Shown: one piece after another, positions 18,380-26,935 of the stretch
Position numbering within the stretch: position 1 is the first letter of the stretch
Layout: every line of letters starts with the position of its first letter
Source: Longimycelium tulufanense
Lineage (GTDB): Bacteria; Actinomycetota; Actinomycetes; Mycobacteriales; Pseudonocardiaceae
Assembly (NCBI RefSeq): GCF_014645795.1
Contig: NZ_BMMK01000007.1
Coordinates: 1 to 64,000, forward strand
Length of the DNA stretch: 64,000 nucleotides
Direction of reading: 5' to 3'
Program-made: the position numbers and the translations under genes
Notes under the pieces: generated by a model
The model's database searches: none
What the model saw: only the letters and a program-made list of their open reading frames with translations
Told to the model about the DNA's origin: nothing

Positions 18380-19034
18380 CACGGGCCATCCCGAGCGGAT
18401 TGCGGTACTCGGCAGCCCCGGTAGCGGCAAGTCGCGCTTCTGTCACCTGCTGGCACACGCCACGGGCCTTCCCCTGTTCCACCTCGATGACCTGTACTGG
18501 TATCCCGGCTGGCAACGCACGCCCGACCAGGAGTGGGAGTCCGTCAACGTCCGGTTGGCCGCGCAACCAGCGTGGATCATCGACGGGAACTACCTGGACA
18601 CGGTGCCGCACCGGGTCCGCCGCGCCGACCTGGTTGTCGTTCTGGACCATCACCCCCTGCGGTGCGTCAGCCGGTTGGTGGGGCGCAGTATGCGGCTACG
18701 GCGTCGTGGCGCGGCCAACGCGGGCTCGGAGTACCTTCCGCGGCGGCTGCGGCACGGCGTGGACCCTCCGGTGCGTGATCTCTCGGCCTTGGTGCGCAAG
18801 GCCCTTGGCTTCCGGAACCGGGAGCTGGCGGTCATGCGGGACCTGTTGTCGACCGTGTCCGGAGAGGTCCGGTTCTGCCGGTCCCAGGCGGACTGCGCGC
18901 GACTCCTACGGCTCCTGCACAACGTGGTCACCGCGTCGTCCCCCGTACCCGGTCTCGCGCGGTGGCAGATCGACTCCGAGCTCAGCCCCTGCTCCTGCCC
19001 GGATCCCTCCGCCGGGCGGACCCCGCCGCGGTGA
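18369..19034 (+). CDS. P-loop kinase (adenylate-kinase/FlaR-like)
   Basis: 221 residues. Walker A GSPGSGKS is at residues 15-22, followed by LFHLDDLYWYPGWQ and WIIDGNYLDT, typical of the FlaR/AAA_17 small nucleoside-kinase-like family, then DLVVVLDHHPLRC. It overlaps the aminotransferase stop by 11 bases. In polyoxin and nikkomycin, a kinase (PolQ2/NikN) adds a cryptic 2'-phosphate that later enzymes need and a phosphatase then removes. This gene sits next to a phosphatase and is a good candidate for that step. Alternatively it handles nucleoside monophosphates, as proposed for PumH in pseudouridimycin. Confidence 0.8.
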   Translation: MTGSTGHPERIAVLGSPGSGKSRFCHLLAHATGLPLFHLDDLYWYPGWQRTPDQEWESVNVRLAAQPAWIIDGNYLDTVPHRVRRADLVVVLDHHPLRCVSRLVGRSMRLRRRGAANAGSEYLPRRLRHGVDPPVRDLSALVRKALGFRNRELAVMRDLLSTVSGEVRFCRSQADCARLLRLLHNVVTASSPVPGLARWQIDSELSPCSCPDPSAGRTPPR

Positions 19035-19044
19035 TGGAGCGCCC

Positions 19045-19896
19045 ATGACACTTCTTCCCAGCACGACCGAAGACAGCCGTCCGCACGTTCGGCCCGGAGT
19101 CAATCTCAGAGCCGTGCGGTCCTCAGCCGGATTGGCACCCGGACACCTGCTCCGTAGCGGCGACATCACCGCCCTCACACCGTACGAGGCCGAGCACCTC
19201 GTCGCCCAGTACGGGCTTGGCGCCGTGGTCGATCTCCGCTCGGATGCCGAGGTGCTGCGCTACGGCCCGCCGCATGCCCTGCTGGGAGCCGGGGTCAGAT
19301 GGATCCGATGTCCCCTCGGCGGGTATCCCCGCGATGTCATCCAGGCGCACCGACCGACCGCCGCCCAGCGCGCCGACTATCTGTGGGGCATCCTCACCCG
19401 AGCCGAGCCGGGCTGCTGGGCGCGGCTCATCCGTGCTCTCGCCGCAGCGGCACGGGATCCGATCCTGGTCACCTGCCATTTCGGCAAGGACCGCACGGGC
19501 ATTGTCGTGGCCTGCCTGCTGGCCCTGGTGGGTGTCCCGGACGAGGACATCGCCGCGGACTACGCCGATGGTGCGGCCGACCTGCTGGCCAAGGTGGACC
19601 GGTTCGCGGAGAAGTGGCTGCGGAAGGGCCACTCCCGGCAGGACTACCTGTCTCGGATGCGGACCTCACCCGAGACGATGTCGCGCCTGTTGCCCAGGCT
19701 GCATTCGGATCCGGCCGGGGTGCGGGGAGTTCTCGTCGGTGTCGGGGCCGACCCGGAGGAACTCGGCCTGCTGGCGGGGCACCTGTCCGCGGGTGGTGGC
19801 GATCCGGCCCGTGATCATGCGGGTTCGGTGGTGATCGATACCGATAGCGGCCCCCACCGGCCCATAGCCGATCCCCTGCCGCCGACCATCCCCTGA
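19045..19896 (+). CDS. nikL-like: Tyrosine-phosphatase-like phosphatase, NikL/PolJ type
   Basis: 283 residues from the ATG at 19045. The Cys-x5-Arg phosphate loop is CHFGKDRTG at residues 144-152 (nucleophile C144, R150). The upstream VVDLRSDAE segment and the later alpha-helical part match the atypical protein-tyrosine/serine phosphatase family used in nucleoside antibiotic clusters (NikL, PolJ). There such enzymes remove phosphate from octosyl-acid or aminohexuronic-acid intermediates. It lies 10 bases after the kinase gene, consistent with removal of a cryptic phosphate. The Pro/Asp-rich C-terminal 30 residues look disordered. Confidence 0.85.
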   Translation: MTLLPSTTEDSRPHVRPGVNLRAVRSSAGLAPGHLLRSGDITALTPYEAEHLVAQYGLGAVVDLRSDAEVLRYGPPHALLGAGVRWIRCPLGGYPRDVIQAHRPTAAQRADYLWGILTRAEPGCWARLIRALAAAARDPILVTCHFGKDRTGIVVACLLALVGVPDEDIAADYADGAADLLAKVDRFAEKWLRKGHSRQDYLSRMRTSPETMSRLLPRLHSDPAGVRGVLVGVGADPEELGLLAGHLSAGGGDPARDHAGSVVIDTDSGPHRPIADPLPPTIP

Positions 19897-19913
19897 ACTA
19901 CGAGGAGGATTCG

Positions 19914-20528
19914 ATGACCGCAGGATTCGTATCGCTGGCGAACGCCAAGCCGGAAAGCGTTCCGTTTCCCTGGTACGACGTTCCCGATCCGTTCCCGTCG
20001 GCGGTGGCGACGCAGCTCCGCGACGTGTTTCCCCGCGACGGCTTTGCCCGGGTGAGCCGGAGCGCGCCCGACAAGTCCTACGACATGTGGGTCCGTACCC
20101 TGCATCCCGAGGCGGACGGCACCGCGTCCGACATTCCAGGACTCTGGCGCGACTTCGTCGACTATGTCGTCGGTGACCAGTATCGGGACGCGTTGTCGGC
20201 GCTGACCGGTTTCCCACTGCGCTCTGCGCCCGTGGAGGTCAACCTGTGGCGGTATGGGGCTGGCTGTTGGCTGGACCCCCATGTCGACAAGCCGGAGAAG
20301 CTTGTCACGCACATCATCTACTTCAACGAGGACTGGCTGCCCGAGGACGGCGGCCATCTCGTCCTGCTGGGGTCCGCTGACGCCTCGGACGTGGTGCGGC
20401 GCGTCACGCCAGCCTGCAACACCGGCGTCATCCTGCCGCGCGCCGGCAACTCCTGGCACGCGGTCGAACGAGCCGAGGGAGCGCGCGAGCGCCTGTCCGC
20501 CCAAGTCATCTTCTATCACGACGCCTAG
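19914..20528 (+). CDS. 2OG-Fe(II) oxygenase (nucleoside cluster, copy 2)
   Basis: 204 residues. Iron ligands are H123 and D125 in LDPHVDKPEK and the distal H182 in RAGNSWHAVER, followed by the 2OG-binding Arg in GARERLSAQVIF. ATG 19914 follows the phosphatase stop by 17 bases, with GAGGAGG upstream. It is a relative of the gene products at 9771-10442 and 26235-26855. Polyoxin and nikkomycin need dioxygenases (PolD/NikM and PolK/NikI) to shorten octosyl acid, and this is a candidate for one of those steps. Confidence 0.87.
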   Translation: MTAGFVSLANAKPESVPFPWYDVPDPFPSAVATQLRDVFPRDGFARVSRSAPDKSYDMWVRTLHPEADGTASDIPGLWRDFVDYVVGDQYRDALSALTGFPLRSAPVEVNLWRYGAGCWLDPHVDKPEKLVTHIIYFNEDWLPEDGGHLVLLGSADASDVVRRVTPACNTGVILPRAGNSWHAVERAEGARERLSAQVIFYHDA

Positions 20529-20623
20529 CCGTAGCCGTTGTTGCGCGGGTGCGCCGAGGCGGGGTTCCCACCCGTTGCGTCGCGACACCGTAGCTGTCTC
20601 TTACCGGATGTGGAGCGAACACC

Positions 20624-22153
20624 TTGAACGAGAATCATGGTCCCGCGGTCGAGATCACCGACAGGGACCTGCCCGGCCCCACGACTGTGGTCTCGAACGC
20701 CCTGCCAACGCGGGAACCGCGGAACGACCCCCATGTGGTCAAGAACTTCATCGACGGCGCCTACCTCGACTCCCGGGCGGGCAGGCGCAGCGTCCTGATC
20801 GACCCGTGCACTGGACGCGCCATTGGCAGCGCACCTCTGTCGCGAGCAACGGACGTCGCCACCGCCGTGGCCGCCGCGCAACGGGCGTTCACCACCTGGC
20901 GTCGCACCTCTCCGGGCGACCGTAGTCGTGCCCTACTGCGCGTGGCCGACGCCCTCGAGGAGCGTGCCGAGGAGCTGATCGACGCGGAGTGCACGGACAC
21001 GGGCAAGCCCCGCCACATCGTGGCCGAGGAGGAGGTCGCACCCACCGTGGACCAGCTTCGCTTCTTCGCCGGAGCGGCGCGGATGCTGGAGGGCCGCGCG
21101 AGCGGGGAGTATCTACCCCACCACACCTCGATGGTGCGCAGGGAACCCGTGGGGGTCTGTGCACAGGTCACGCCCTGGAACTACCCGCTGATGATGGCGG
21201 TGTGGAAGCTCGCTCCGGCGCTGGCCGCCGGGAACACGGTGGTGCTGAAGCCGGCCGAGACCACCCCCAGCAGCACGCTGCTGCTGGCGGAGATCGCCGC
21301 GGGGTTCCTGCCCTCCGGCACCGTGAACGTGGTCTGCGGCGACCGGGACTCCGGGCGGGAGCTGGTGACCCACCCGACCCCGGCGCTGGTCTCCTTCACC
21401 GGAAGCATCCGGGGCGGCCGGGAGGTCGCCGGCGCGGCCGGGCCGCGGCTCAAGCGACTGCACCTGGAGCTGGGCGGCAACGCGGCGGTCCTGGTCTTCG
21501 ACGACGTCGACGTGGAGTGGGTGGCACAGCGGATCGCCGCGGCCGCCTACTTCAACACCGGGCAGGACTGCATCGCCGCGACACGGGTCATCGCCGCCCC
21601 GGCGGTGTACCCGGCGCTGGTGCGGGAGCTGGCCACCCAGGCGGCGACCACCAGGGTGGGGACGCCGTCGGACACCGAGGCGTTCTGCGGTCCGCTCAAC
21701 AATGTCGACCAGCTCACCCGGGTTTCCCGGCTGGTCAAGGAGATTCCCGCACACGCGACGGTGGTCGCCGGCGGGGGCCGGATCGGCACCGAGGGATTCT
21801 TCTACGCCCCCACCGTGATCGAGGGAGTTCGCCAGGAGGACGAGATCGTGCAGCAGGAGATCTTCGGCCCAGTGATCACCGTCCAGCAGTTCGGTTCCGA
21901 GGACGAGGCCGTGCGCCTGGCCAACGGGGTCGAGCACGGCCTGGCGGCCAGCGTGTGGACCCGCGACCACGCGCGAGCCATGCGCCTGGTACCCCAGTTG
22001 GACTCCGGTTGCGTGTGGATCAACAACCATCTCACCCTCGTCGCCGAAATGCCCCACGGCGGATTCAAGCACTCCGGCTACGGCAAGGATCTCTCCAGCT
22101 ACGCGCTGGAGGACTACACCCGGATCAAGCACGTGATGAGCGCTTTCGCCTGA
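20624..22153 (+). CDS. Aldehyde dehydrogenase (NAD(P)+)
   Basis: 509 residues, the aminobutyraldehyde/betaine-aldehyde dehydrogenase branch. The catalytic Cys is in NTGQDCIAATR (about C316) and the general-base Glu is in LELGGNAAV (about E282). The cofactor segment SFTGSIRGGREVA and the EIFGPVITV motif are intact. The first 30 residues are an extra N-terminal tail before the usual KNFIDG start, so translation may begin later. It probably oxidises an aldehyde to an acid, or an amino aldehyde, in the pathway. It may act on a nucleoside 5'-aldehyde or on the amino-acid building block. Confidence 0.9.
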   Translation: MNENHGPAVEITDRDLPGPTTVVSNALPTREPRNDPHVVKNFIDGAYLDSRAGRRSVLIDPCTGRAIGSAPLSRATDVATAVAAAQRAFTTWRRTSPGDRSRALLRVADALEERAEELIDAECTDTGKPRHIVAEEEVAPTVDQLRFFAGAARMLEGRASGEYLPHHTSMVRREPVGVCAQVTPWNYPLMMAVWKLAPALAAGNTVVLKPAETTPSSTLLLAEIAAGFLPSGTVNVVCGDRDSGRELVTHPTPALVSFTGSIRGGREVAGAAGPRLKRLHLELGGNAAVLVFDDVDVEWVAQRIAAAAYFNTGQDCIAATRVIAAPAVYPALVRELATQAATTRVGTPSDTEAFCGPLNNVDQLTRVSRLVKEIPAHATVVAGGGRIGTEGFFYAPTVIEGVRQEDEIVQQEIFGPVITVQQFGSEDEAVRLANGVEHGLAASVWTRDHARAMRLVPQLDSGCVWINNHLTLVAEMPHGGFKHSGYGKDLSSYALEDYTRIKHVMSAFA

Positions 22154-22246
22154 GTCCCCGCGGTCTCGCGCACGGGATGCCGGGTTGACCGGCCGGTTTT
22201 TCGACACACCAGAACGGCTGGCTCGCCAAGGCGGTGCGGGCACAGC

Positions 22247-23533
22247 ATGCCCGCGTACCGGACGGACGTGATGAGCACCAACGCGCCTGCTACCCACCCC
22301 GAGCATGAGGACACCGGCCGACGACACCATGGGCGACGCCGTCGTCTCTACCTTCTCGCCCTGTTGATCGACACGTTGGGCAGTGGGATCTGGCTCCCCT
22401 TCGGGCTGATCTTTTTCATCAGGGCACAGGAGATCCCGTTCACCCAGGCGGGCCCGGCGGTGACCGCCGGCTCGGTGGTGGGCCTGATCGTCGGGCCGTT
22501 GAGCGGGGGGCTGGTCGATCGGCACGGCCCCGCGGCCGTGATCCTGGCCAGCAATCTGCTGCGGGTTGTCAGCTTCGCGCTCTACCCCCTGGTCGGACAC
22601 GCCTGGCAGGTGTCGGCGGTGGTCGCGGTCACCGCCTCGGCCGACCGCATGTTCTGGTCGGCCAACGCACCGATGCTGGGCAGCATGGCCGGTGGCCGGG
22701 AACTGGACCACCTGCTCGGAACACAGAGCGTGGTCCGCGTGATCGGCCTGGGAATCGGCGCCGGGGTCGCCGGTTTCGTCGCGGAGATCCCCGGTGGTCT
22801 GCACCTGGTGGCCTACCTGAACGCGGTGACATTCGCCGTGGCGGCCGGTTTCGTGGCCGCCACGATGCGGCTGTCGACCCAGCTCACCCGCGACCCGCCC
22901 ACGCCCGGCACGCCGGCTCGCCAGCACTGGGGCCAAGTCCTCGCCGACCGGCCCTTCCTGCTGCTTTGCCTGGTACAAATGGTGTTCTCCCTGGCCGCGT
23001 CCAGCCTGGTCGTCGCCGTGCCGCTGGTCGTGCTGGAGGCGCTCGGCGGACCGGCGTGGCTGCCCGCCGCCGCCATCGTGTCGGGCAACGTCGTACTCGC
23101 GACAAGCCAGAAGCCGGTACTCCGGCTCGGTGCGCGCACCTCCCGCCTGCGCATGCTGGTCCTCGCGTGCCTGGTCTTCGCGCTGGCCTTCCTCACGTTG
23201 GCCCCGAGCACGCTGCTGGGGAGCAACCTGGCCGCCGGGCTGGTGCTGGTCGCCTCGGTCATCGGTGCGCTGGGCGAGGTCCTGGCGATGCCGGTCATCA
23301 CCGCGGCGGCCTACCACGTCGGGCCCGAACACCTGCGGGGCCGCTACAGCTCCCTGTTCCAGACCGCCTGGGGAGCCTCCTCCGTCGTCGCCCCGGCGCT
23401 GTTCACCCTCCTGCTCGGACTCGGCAACGCGGTGCTGTGGCTGACGCTCACCGGCCTCATCCTGCTGGGTATCCCGGTACTCCGCCACGCCAGCCGGAAA
23501 CTCCCGGCCACGGCGCTGTCGAAAGCCGAGTGA
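22247..23533 (+). CDS. MFS transporter, probable product exporter
   Basis: 428 residues (ATG at 22271 is an alternative start). There are about 12 hydrophobic segments and the GGLVDRHGP loop between helices 2 and 3 typical of drug-efflux MFS proteins. The basic N-terminus (RRHHGRRRRL) fits an inside-facing end. Its position inside the biosynthetic run suggests self-resistance by export of the nucleoside product. Confidence 0.88.
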   Translation: MPAYRTDVMSTNAPATHPEHEDTGRRHHGRRRRLYLLALLIDTLGSGIWLPFGLIFFIRAQEIPFTQAGPAVTAGSVVGLIVGPLSGGLVDRHGPAAVILASNLLRVVSFALYPLVGHAWQVSAVVAVTASADRMFWSANAPMLGSMAGGRELDHLLGTQSVVRVIGLGIGAGVAGFVAEIPGGLHLVAYLNAVTFAVAAGFVAATMRLSTQLTRDPPTPGTPARQHWGQVLADRPFLLLCLVQMVFSLAASSLVVAVPLVVLEALGGPAWLPAAAIVSGNVVLATSQKPVLRLGARTSRLRMLVLACLVFALAFLTLAPSTLLGSNLAAGLVLVASVIGALGEVLAMPVITAAAYHVGPEHLRGRYSSLFQTAWGASSVVAPALFTLLLGLGNAVLWLTLTGLILLGIPVLRHASRKLPATALSKAE

Positions 23534-23721
23534 AGCCCGCGCCAACGCGACACCAGAAAACAGGTGAAGCACGACCTGCCCACGCATTACCCCCGTACCC
23601 ACGTCGTGCCCTCTGTTTCACCAATACCGTTCTATACGGCGAAACACCACCTTGTTGCACAAGTACGGGGTCGATAAATTAACAGTCACCGGTCGGGCCA
23701 CCCTTCAAGAGAGGTTACGGC

Positions 23722-25176
23722 GTGACGCCCTTTGTTGCTGGCCGCCACTCAGTGAACGCCCAGGAACCCTGCGACGCCCAGATACCTCGAAGCGGTAGCC
23801 CGGCCGGTGGGCACGTCACTTTGCTCCGTCGTTATTTCCGGGGACGGAGGTATGTCGTGCTCAGCACCTCCGGCTCGCGCCTGGTTCGGCTGGCACGGGA
23901 GCTGGTCGAACTGGGCGCGGCCGGGGTGTTCGCCGTGGCCGGCACGGTCGAGCCCCACGTGCGCTTCGGCAACGACGTCACCTGCTACAACGTCGGGCTG
24001 GCGGGGCGGACCCATGGCGAGCTCGGCCCCCGGTTCGACACCTTCCTGGCCGATCCCCCCACCGACCTGCGTGCGGCGCTGGACCGGTTCGACCCCGACC
24101 GTCAGGCGTGGGTGCTGGACACCCGCGACCTACCCACCGGACAGTTCGCGGGTCGACGACGCTACGGCTGGCGCCGCCACGCCTGGGCCCGAGCCGAGGA
24201 CAAAACCTGGATCCATCACGTGTGGGCGCGGGCGGGCATCCCGGCCGCGCCCTCCCTGATCGTGCCCCCGGAACCCGACGCGCTCGCCCGCGCGAGTCGG
24301 GAGCTGGACCACGGCGCCGGCACGGTCTGGGCGGCCGACACCCGCTCCGGGATTCACGGCAGCGCTTCCGGAATCCGGTGGGTACGCGACTCGGCGGACG
24401 CCGCCCGGTGCGCGCCCGGGTTCGCCCGCCGGTGCGACCAGGTGCGGGTCATGTCCTTCGTGGAGGGCTGGCCGTGCACGGTCCACGGGCTCGTCATGTC
24501 GTCGGGCCTCGTGGCCCTGCGGCCGCTGGAACTGGTGGTCCTGCGCGACCACAACCACCAGTTCGTCTTCACCGGAACCGCCACCTACTGGGACTGCTCC
24601 CCCGACGCCGAGCGACTCCTGCGGGCCACCACGCGCCAGGTCGGCGAAGCCCTCCGCGACGTCCTGGACTATCGCGGCGGGTTCACCGTTGACGGCATCC
24701 TGACCGGGACCCGGTTCGTCCCCACCGAGGTGAACGCCCGACTGGGCAGCGGGCTCGAAACCATCGAACAGCACCGTCCCGAACTGCACCTGTCGCTGGT
24801 CAACCGGCTGGCCCAGGAACGCGACGACGGCGCGATCGATAGCGGCTGGTTCCAGGAGGTGGCACTCGCCACGCTGGCGACCTACCGGGGTGGCTGGGTC
24901 GAGCTCCCGCTCGAGCACCCCGTCCCACCGCAGCATCGCACCATCGAGCTCACCCTCGATCCCACCGACACCTGGCGGGCGACACCGCCAGGCGGCACCG
25001 CCACCGCAGTGGTCCGCACCAGAACCTCACCCCACGGCGACATCCTTGGCTGGGAACCGGTGTCCGACGAGCTCCGCGGCCGGCTGATCGCACCCCTGGT
25101 CGTGTCCGCCCTGGACTTCCTCCGCCGCGAACTCGGCCTCGTCCTGCCCGTCCTCACCGCCCCGCGCGATGCCTGA
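23722..25176 (+). CDS. ATP-grasp-like ligase
   Basis: 484 residues from the GTG at 23722, with GAGAGG 7 bases upstream. An N-terminal Rossmann-like part (VVLSTSGSRLVRLARELVEL) precedes a central ATP-grasp-like region with the acidic and Asn magnesium-binding end FVPTEVNARLGSGLETIE, near residues 330-350. The glycine-rich loop is poorly conserved, so the family assignment is moderately secure. In nikkomycin and polyoxin an ATP-grasp enzyme (NikS/PolG) joins the amino acid to the nucleoside, and this is the natural candidate for that amide bond. A new promoter probably lies in the 188-bp gap upstream. Confidence 0.65.
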   Translation: MTPFVAGRHSVNAQEPCDAQIPRSGSPAGGHVTLLRRYFRGRRYVVLSTSGSRLVRLARELVELGAAGVFAVAGTVEPHVRFGNDVTCYNVGLAGRTHGELGPRFDTFLADPPTDLRAALDRFDPDRQAWVLDTRDLPTGQFAGRRRYGWRRHAWARAEDKTWIHHVWARAGIPAAPSLIVPPEPDALARASRELDHGAGTVWAADTRSGIHGSASGIRWVRDSADAARCAPGFARRCDQVRVMSFVEGWPCTVHGLVMSSGLVALRPLELVVLRDHNHQFVFTGTATYWDCSPDAERLLRATTRQVGEALRDVLDYRGGFTVDGILTGTRFVPTEVNARLGSGLETIEQHRPELHLSLVNRLAQERDDGAIDSGWFQEVALATLATYRGGWVELPLEHPVPPQHRTIELTLDPTDTWRATPPGGTATAVVRTRTSPHGDILGWEPVSDELRGRLIAPLVVSALDFLRRELGLVLPVLTAPRDA

Positions 25177-25447
25177 ACGATGCCGCCGAACACGGCACCG
25201 GGCCCCAGATCACCGGACCGGCCGCAACCGGGATCACGGCTGCCCTCACCAAGAATCAGCATTTCACGCCACGAAACGTGACATCCACGCTTTCGCCGTC
25301 GCGCATTAGCATGAGGGAGAATTTGTGCTCCACCGGCAACGGTGCCAAGGCGCCGGATTCGGGCAGGAAACACGCACGTCACCACCGAGGCACTCGACGT
25401 ACTCGTGCACGGGATAGTCATCTTCTTTGACAAACGAGGTACCCGCG

Positions 25448-26194
25448 ATGACCGGCGAGCACTACCCACCCGTCAAGGCGGCGGGAATCATCGGAGGAAC
25501 TCGCGGTCTGGGCTTCCAGCTCGCCCTCCGGGCCCACCGCGCAGACCTGCACACCGTGGTGTACGGCCGTTCGGCCGAGAAGATCCCCGAAAAGAAGCTT
25601 CCCGGAGCCGAGCAACGCTACGTGGACCTGTGCGATCGCGACAGCGTCAACCGTTGCGACGTGCACCTGCCCGGCCCGGCCCGCATCCTGTGGGTGGCCG
25701 GCGCGTTTCTGAAGAAACCGCTGGCCGACACCTCCGATGCGGAGATCGACGGGCTGACCAGCCTGCTCCTGACCGGTCCCCTGATTCTGCTGCGCCGGCT
25801 GCTCGATGCCGTGCCGGGACCCGTCCATCTGGTCACCATCGCGTCCTCGTCCGGCTGGCGACGCCGTACCGACGAAGCTCTCTACTGCGCGCTCAAGGCG
25901 GCCCAGGCGCACTGCACCAGGAACCTCGTACCAGAGTTGCTCCGCCGGCACCCCGACAGCCGGGTCACGCTCGTCAATCCCGGTGGCCTGGCGATTCCGG
26001 AGTTCCATACCGGCCTGGCCCTCGACTACGGCACCATGATGGATCCTGGCGAGGTCGCGGACATCATCTGGCGAACCGCCACCGAGCAGTGCGAGCCCTT
26101 CACCGAGATACAGATCCTGCGCAGCCGTGCACCCGGTCGGGAAGGAACACCGCAGGTCTCCTTCGGTCCCCGTACCCCGGAACTCCCCGTCTAG
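25448..26194 (+). CDS. Short-chain dehydrogenase/reductase
   Basis: 248 residues from the ATG at 25448 (GAGGT 7 bases upstream; a TTG seven codons earlier is less likely). The cofactor-binding motif GGTRGLG is at the N-terminus, with catalytic Ser in TIASSSGW and YxxxK as YCALK. The usual NAG motif is replaced by WVAGAF, which is uncommon. It is likely to reduce or oxidise a sugar or amino-acid hydroxyl in the nucleoside pathway. The acceptor is unknown. Confidence 0.82.
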   Translation: MTGEHYPPVKAAGIIGGTRGLGFQLALRAHRADLHTVVYGRSAEKIPEKKLPGAEQRYVDLCDRDSVNRCDVHLPGPARILWVAGAFLKKPLADTSDAEIDGLTSLLLTGPLILLRRLLDAVPGPVHLVTIASSSGWRRRTDEALYCALKAAQAHCTRNLVPELLRRHPDSRVTLVNPGGLAIPEFHTGLALDYGTMMDPGEVADIIWRTATEQCEPFTEIQILRSRAPGREGTPQVSFGPRTPELPV

Positions 26195-26234
26195 TCCCTG
26201 CACTGTCGAGCCCACAAACCAGAGGTGTCCTGTC

Positions 26235-26855
26235 ATGTTGAACCTCACCGCACCGGTGCAAGCCCACCTCACCCCGTACTCCTGGGCGGTGGTGGAAGAC
26301 CTGATCACCCCGGACAACCGCGCCCGGCTGCGCAAGGACATCCCTCCGCTGGAGGTGTTCAAACGGGAACAACGCCTCGACGGCGGGGACAAGATCTACG
26401 GCATGTACGTGCTCCCGCTGGTCGACAAGGGGGTTCGGCTGCCTGTTCTGGATCGGCTCGGTCCGGCCTGGGTCGACTTCGTCGCCGCGGTCGACACCGA
26501 CGACTACCGGTCCTGGGTGGAGAGCACCGTCGGCGCCACGATCCGACCGGAGGCATTCGACGTCGGGCTCTTCGTGTTCGCCCCGGGCGACTGGGTGTCC
26601 TCGCACACCGACAAGAGCGAGAAGTCCGCCACGCACGTGCTGTACCTGAACGAATCCTGGGCCCCGGACCACGGAGGCGCGTTCGAGGTCCGCGAGGGCG
26701 TGGACCTGAGCACCCCGCCGTATGAGTCGATCCTCCCCGCCGGCGGCCGTTCGGTCCTGTTCGCCCAGTCCGAGCGCTCCTGGCACGCCGTCGCCCCGGT
26801 GACCAGTTCCGCCCCAGATCCGCGGTTCACCATCCAGGTCGAGATGTGGCGCTGA
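26235..26855 (+). CDS. 2OG-Fe(II) oxygenase (nucleoside cluster, copy 3)
   Basis: 206 residues from the ATG at 26235, with AGAGGTG upstream. Iron ligands are in SSHTDKSEKSATHV (HxD) and SERSWHAVAP (distal His), with a late Arg before FTIQVEMW. It is the third member of the same small-oxygenase group in this cluster. It differs most in the C-terminal half, where a GGAFEVREGV strand is inserted, suggesting a different substrate position. Confidence 0.85.
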   Translation: MLNLTAPVQAHLTPYSWAVVEDLITPDNRARLRKDIPPLEVFKREQRLDGGDKIYGMYVLPLVDKGVRLPVLDRLGPAWVDFVAAVDTDDYRSWVESTVGATIRPEAFDVGLFVFAPGDWVSSHTDKSEKSATHVLYLNESWAPDHGGAFEVREGVDLSTPPYESILPAGGRSVLFAQSERSWHAVAPVTSSAPDPRFTIQVEMWR

Positions 26856-26882
26856 CCCGTTCCCTGCCCCGGGAGCCGGGTC
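26854..26882 (+). terminator. Hairpin between oxygenase and FemAB-like genes
   Basis: GACCCGTTCCC pairs with GGGAGCCGGGTC around a TGCCCC loop, with one bulge and no T-run. It starts at the oxygenase stop codon. It may attenuate transcription between the oxygenase and the transferase genes or stabilise the upstream mRNA. Confidence 0.4.
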
Positions 26883-26935
26883 GGCCGCACGGACGGGTTC
26901 ATTCAGGCAGCGGGGTACGGTGAAGGAGGACAGGC

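Noticed and set aside
21113..23602. 829-residue minus-strand frame
   Set aside because: It runs antisense to the aldehyde dehydrogenase and MFS genes, is Gln/Arg/Gly-rich and has no motifs.
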